Origin: CAIVAT01 sp964387205
GTDB taxonomy: Bacteria; Bacteroidota; Bacteroidia; Bacteroidales; FEN-979
Length of the DNA stretch: 64,000 nucleotides
Direction of reading: 5' to 3'
NCBI GenBank assembly: GCA_964387205.1
Contig: CAYLVY010000003.1
Span: 15,566 to 79,565, forward strand
The position numbers were made by a program, and so were the translations under genes. Shown in pieces: positions 61,259 to 64,000 of this stretch. Position 1 is the stretch's first letter. Every line of letters begins with the position of its first letter. The notes beneath the pieces are model-generated. The model was not told the origin of the DNA. It did not search any database and was given only the letters and a program-made list of their open reading frames with translations.

Positions 61259-62047
61259 CTATTTGAAATAATTAATGAGCAGTAGTGTGGTGGAAACGGA
61301 GGACAATACGATAGCCCATGGGAAGGTGGATCCCAGCCCCCAGCGTTTGTACCCCAATGGGGGAACATAGAGGATATCATTGGGCTGCAGATAGTAATAG
61401 GGGGAATAGAGGATTTCATGCCGGTTAAGGTCAAGGTTGATTACAACGGAACCCTCTTTGGTCTTCCTCACCAGCGCCACTTTACCACGGTTGGCAAATT
61501 CACTCATATCACCGGCCTGGGCAATCGCCTGGAAAATGTTGACCTGATTCTGATAAAAGGTCAGTTCCCCGGGCCGTCCAACCTCCCCCATCACGGTTAC
61601 CTTGAAATTGACCAGTTTCACCACCACCGCAACCTCTTTCATATATTCACTTACCAGTTTTTGGATCAATTCATTGACCTCACCAATGGTCTTTCCTGCA
61701 ACCAACACTTTCCCGATGATCGGAAACTCGATATGGCCATTATCATCCACCGAATAACTGTTGAGATAAATGGAGGCATCATTGGCATAGTCGTTGTATG
61801 ACCCGCCTGAAACACTTTGCTTGTTGAAATACAAAGATGCATTGGGGTCCAGAGAGTAGACCCGGATATATAAATTATCCCTGACCTGGATGATATAATT
61901 CTTGTCATTCTGAAGCGATGGGGCAAGGGTGGTATCCCCTGCCACCTGTTTCTGAAGGTATTTGATCTTTTTTTGCGGAACACAGGAAGAAAACACAACC
62001 AGTCCAGTCATGAGAAGTAGTGCCAGCCTGAGCATCAGATATTTCAT
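61259..62047 (-). CDS. Wza-like polysaccharide export lipoprotein (second copy)
   Basis: 262 residues from the ATG giving MKYLMLRLALLLMTGLVVFSSC; an ATG 29 codons upstream adds nothing useful. Lipobox VFSSC, then Poly_export domain (VRDNLYIRVYSLDPNASLYF, YSVDDNGHIEFPIIGKV), an SLBB-like region (VKLVNFKVTVMGEVGRPGEL) and the C-terminal helix (WAIVLSSVSTTLLLINYF). It precedes the truncated kinase by 8 bases. The two form an export pair with no glycosyltransferases nearby, so they may serve polymer made elsewhere or be a relic. -7 box TACCTTTG at 62067-62074. Confidence 0.9.
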   Translation of the reverse strand: MKYLMLRLALLLMTGLVVFSSCVPQKKIKYLQKQVAGDTTLAPSLQNDKNYIIQVRDNLYIRVYSLDPNASLYFNKQSVSGGSYNDYANDASIYLNSYSVDDNGHIEFPIIGKVLVAGKTIGEVNELIQKLVSEYMKEVAVVVKLVNFKVTVMGEVGRPGELTFYQNQVNIFQAIAQAGDMSEFANRGKVALVRKTKEGSVVINLDLNRHEILYSPYYYLQPNDILYVPPLGYKRWGLGSTFPWAIVLSSVSTTLLLINYFK

Positions 62048-62351
62048 AGTGGTTGAAATTGAGGGGCAAAGGTACGAAAAAACTCTTGTGAAAGGATTTA
62101 CCGGGACAACATAAACCATCTTATTGATTTTCAATTTATCTCATTTGACAACCCGCTGTTTTTCTGTAGTTTAGAATAGCACAGAATCACCATGTTCATG
62201 CAGATCACGTGAATACCAGGGTGATCACTTTCTGATTTTTTTGGATACATTAAAGTCGTGAACCTGACATTACTCATCAGAACCCCGGTGCATTCCAGAC
62301 AGTCCATCGGCCATTGTTTGTCTCACGGCAAAACAGGTCCGATTGTCAGGA
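62048..62351. promoter_or_regulatory. 304-base gap holding the -7 box of the second Wza/Wzc pair
   Basis: On the minus strand TACCTTTG (62067-62074) fits TAnnTTTG, 19 bases upstream of the Wza-like start codon. No matching -33 TTG was found. The rest of the gap is AT-rich near 62110-62240 with no gene, no clear terminator and only a short GATCAC/GTGATC inverted repeat near 62203-62226. Confidence 0.45.
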
Positions 62352-62576
62352 TCAGTGCTGCTTTTTAATCTCAGCATAGATATCGGTAATCGTCTTACGG
62401 TAAAAGGCGGGCGCTTCGAGATAGCCCCAGCCGAACTCCATTTCCATAATACCACCAAGGGCGGTATCATCCGAGGTGACGATCCCATGCGGAATGCCGC
62501 GGTCGGTCAGGATCTCTGCGAGCAATCCTGCCTCAAATTCGTTGCTCAGTACCAGTATTTTTTCGTAGTTTTCCAT
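62352..62576 (-). CDS. Small DUF2007-like protein
   Basis: 74 residues from the ATG giving MENYEKILVLSNEFEAGLLAEIL. The beta-alpha-beta start with EAGLLAEILTDRGIPH resembles the DUF2007 putative signal-transducing family, where a short ferredoxin-like fold is common. The C-terminal part (EFGWGYLEAPAFY) is not recognised. Downstream of, and perhaps co-transcribed with, the UPF0316-like gene (45 bases apart). Confidence 0.6.
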   Translation of the reverse strand: MENYEKILVLSNEFEAGLLAEILTDRGIPHGIVTSDDTALGGIMEMEFGWGYLEAPAFYRKTITDIYAEIKKQH

Positions 62577-62621
62577 GTCGCTTAATTTTTGTCTAATATA
62601 CAACGATTTCCCATAAGTACC

Positions 62622-63227
62622 TCATGATTTCACGGTTTTCTGAAAGGGATTGAGCATGGAGAAGATTGATTTATGGCTACGGTCGAAATAACCGCCGCTG
62701 ACAACTTTCACTTCATCAATAGTATAGAATGCAGCAGGGTTATGTTCTTTAATGATGTCAATCACATGCTGAACCTCTTTCCTCCGGATGGTGGTAAACA
62801 ACATTTTGGTAGGCCCCAGCATTCCGTCCACCGGCACCACTGTAACCCCAAAATTTTCGGCCCTCAGGTGTGCAATCAGTTCGGTGGTGTCCTTTTGTGG
62901 AATAACCCTGATCACCACGGTTCCTATCGACAGTTTCTCTTCGAGCAGGATGCCGAAATAGTTTCCGGCGGCATATCCGCCGGCGTAGGCGATATAACAG
63001 AAAATATTGTCAAGATGCTGCATGATCTGACCTATCGCTATCAGCCAGATAAAAGATTCGAAAAAGGCAAAAAGTGGCGCCAGGCGTTTCATTCCCTTGG
63101 CCGCGAAGATCAGTCGCAGTGTTCCGATCGACTGGTCGACGATCCTGAAGGTAAATATCAGCAATGGCAGTACGATGAAAGTGAAGGTATCGCTGTCGAC
63201 CAGCGTTGCAAAGTAATTGAAATTCAT
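62622..63227 (-). CDS. DUF5698/DUF2179 membrane protein (UPF0316 family)
   Basis: 201 residues. Three N-terminal membrane helices (FIVLPLLIFTFRIVDQSIGTL in parts; FAFFESFIWLIAIGQIM; YIAYAGGYAAGNYFGILLEE) and a cytoplasmic DUF2179 domain (~115-185: TVVIRVIPQKDTTELIAHLR, VPVDGMLGPTKMLFTTIRRKE). The soluble part resembles YitT C-terminal domains. Function not established for the family. Confidence 0.88.
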   Translation of the reverse strand: MNFNYFATLVDSDTFTFIVLPLLIFTFRIVDQSIGTLRLIFAAKGMKRLAPLFAFFESFIWLIAIGQIMQHLDNIFCYIAYAGGYAAGNYFGILLEEKLSIGTVVIRVIPQKDTTELIAHLRAENFGVTVVPVDGMLGPTKMLFTTIRRKEVQHVIDIIKEHNPAAFYTIDEVKVVSGGYFDRSHKSIFSMLNPFQKTVKS

Positions 63228-63245
63228 ATGATTAATGATTAGTGA

Positions 63246-63569
63246 TTATCCGGATGAAAGTTTTAGACCAACAATCCCTGCGACGATGAGGGTAGCGGAA
63301 AGTATCCGGAAGAACCCTGCGGGATCATGAAACCAAAGGATGCCAACTCCGAATGCTCCGACCGCTCCTATACCGGTCCAGATGGCATAGGCTGTTCCCA
63401 TCGGGATGCTTTTTTGTGCCAGCCACAGAAAATACCCGCTCAGGGCCATACTGGCCACTGAAAAGAGCAGCCACCAGAAACGGGAACCCGGATGGTTCTG
63501 CGACAATTTCATGCCGAGCGGCCATCCGATTTCGAAAACACCCGCGATGATCAGAAATATCCAGGACAT
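63246..63569 (-). CDS. Small multidrug resistance exporter, SugE/Gdx subtype
   Basis: 107 residues, four helices. The key Glu13 lies in GVFEIGWPLGMKL, and GTAYAIWTGIGAVGAFGVG is the family core. The match to SugE/Gdx (WTGIGAVGA) is better than to EmrE; Gdx proteins export guanidinium in exchange for protons. No guanidine riboswitch is recognisable in the short upstream region, so the substrate remains a family-based inference. Works as a dual-topology dimer. Confidence 0.88.
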   Translation of the reverse strand: MSWIFLIIAGVFEIGWPLGMKLSQNHPGSRFWWLLFSVASMALSGYFLWLAQKSIPMGTAYAIWTGIGAVGAFGVGILWFHDPAGFFRILSATLIVAGIVGLKLSSG

Positions 63570-63620
63570 AGGTTACATTCCGGCGTAGAAAAGGCCTCCG
63601 GAATGCAAAGGTAGTAAAAA

Positions 63621-63890
63621 TCAGTGGTCATTGTGCCTGACCGGCCGGGCGGCAAAGGTGAAATACCGGCGGAGACGGTTGATGAACTGAACCGTGACAT
63701 AACCGGAAAGGAAGACTACCACTCCCATTGTAAGGCCCGGATGAGAGGTGACCATTTTTTCTGCATACTCAGAAAAAATATTGAAAACCAGATGAAAAGA
63801 GTGAAGGAGAGGATCAGTGATCATGGGAAGCGCAGCAATAAGGACCTGAAAAATATCAAAGGAAGCAAGGATATTTGAAATTGTTTCCAT
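63621..63890 (-). CDS. Small membrane protein of unknown function
   Basis: 89 residues with two hydrophobic stretches (IFQVLIAALPMITDPLLHSF and GLTMGVVVFLSGYVTVQFI) and a basic end (RLRRYFTFAARPVRHNDH). Not recognised. Spacing of 51 bases to the SMR gene downstream; a -7 box TATTTTTG on this strand at 63907-63914 supports that it is a real gene. Confidence 0.55.
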   Translation of the reverse strand: METISNILASFDIFQVLIAALPMITDPLLHSFHLVFNIFSEYAEKMVTSHPGLTMGVVVFLSGYVTVQFINRLRRYFTFAARPVRHNDH

Positions 63891-63906
63891 GGGGATGAAT
63901 TTTGAT

Positions 63907-63914
63907 CAAAAATA
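63907..63914 (-). promoter_or_regulatory. Putative -7 box of the terminal membrane-protein gene
   Basis: TATTTTTG on the minus strand fits TAnnTTTG, 16 bases upstream of the ATG at 63890. No -33 element seen. The last ~85 bases of the window show no further gene that can be supported. Confidence 0.35.
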
Positions 63915-64000
63915 GTGCGGAACAGACCGGGTGTAAATTTCTTTTCGACGAATCACCGAAAAGAGGGGGTGAACAGCGATAACATGAAGACAGAATCGAA

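Noticed and set aside
63246..63620. Guanidine riboswitch ahead of the Gdx-like exporter
   Set aside because: The 51-base gap to the upstream gene is too short and lacks the known conserved core motifs.
63943..64000. Start of another gene at the right edge (ATG near 63984)
   Set aside because: Only five codons are visible, which cannot support a call.

Overview
The window reads as a chromosomal segment of a Bacteroidota bacterium, probably an environmental Bacteroidales-like lineage. The evidence is the gene content (a SusC-style TonB receptor with a CarboxypepD_reg plug extension, PorT-like barrel, YwqK/MORN proteins, Bacteroidota-type Wza/Wzc pair, exosortase with a PID-type sorting tail), weak Shine-Dalgarno sequences, and repeated matches to the Bacteroidota promoter element TAnnTTTG just upstream of genes. 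A run of ten N at 1431-1440 marks an assembly gap, so the order across that point is inferred by the assembler. No rRNA, tRNA, CRISPR array or insertion sequence was recognised.

Layout. (1) 1-1398: 3' part of a hybrid sensor/receiver protein with a worn-down kinase domain. (2) 1441-21372: a tightly packed polysaccharide locus on the + strand: Wza-like exporter, Wzc-like tyrosine kinase, Gmd and Fcl (GDP-L-fucose synthesis), Wzm/Wzt ABC exporter, five GT2 and three GT4 glycosyltransferases, a hexapeptide acyltransferase, a Wzy-like membrane protein, a soluble polyprenol-type GT2 and a divergent cis-prenyltransferase. It ends in two tandem palindromes. (3) 21468-29836: TonB receptor with a beta-helix lipoprotein, START protein, GT4, small CBM48 protein, CHAD protein, MORN protein and CarboxypepD_reg protein. 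(4) 29996-44167: TPR-PAS-HisKA_2 kinase, FucP-like sugar transporter with a nucleotidyltransferase, PorT-like barrel, PAP2-like protein, sigma-54, LytS/LytR and a TolC-MacA-MacB efflux set. (5) 44290-51611: a six-gene membrane complex related to hydrogenase-4/complex I that has lost the cysteines for both the NiFe centre and the N2 cluster. (6) 51594-53879: on the minus strand, a haem c lipoprotein and a zinc phospholipase C/S1-P1-like protein with a barrel-like C-terminal half. (7) 54151-57502: a four-gene operon ending in a PID-tailed mini-protein and an exosortase, read from a promoter whose start region is covered by a 16-bp perfect palindrome. (8) 57604-64000: SPFH/Arc-like pair, a second orphan Wza/Wzc pair (minus strand) whose kinase is interrupted by an in-frame TAG just before its Tyr-Gly tail, and small membrane proteins including a Gdx/SugE-type exporter.

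Most of the window is about the cell surface: making, exporting and anchoring polysaccharide and secreted protein. The two Wzc-like kinases contrast: the one in the large locus naturally lacks a tyrosine tail, while the orphan one encodes a long tail that a single nonsense codon cuts off. The points most worth pursuing are the cysteine-free hydrogenase-like complex, the exosortase operon with its operator-like palindrome, the nonsense codon in the second kinase, and the divergent prenyltransferase at the end of the polysaccharide locus.
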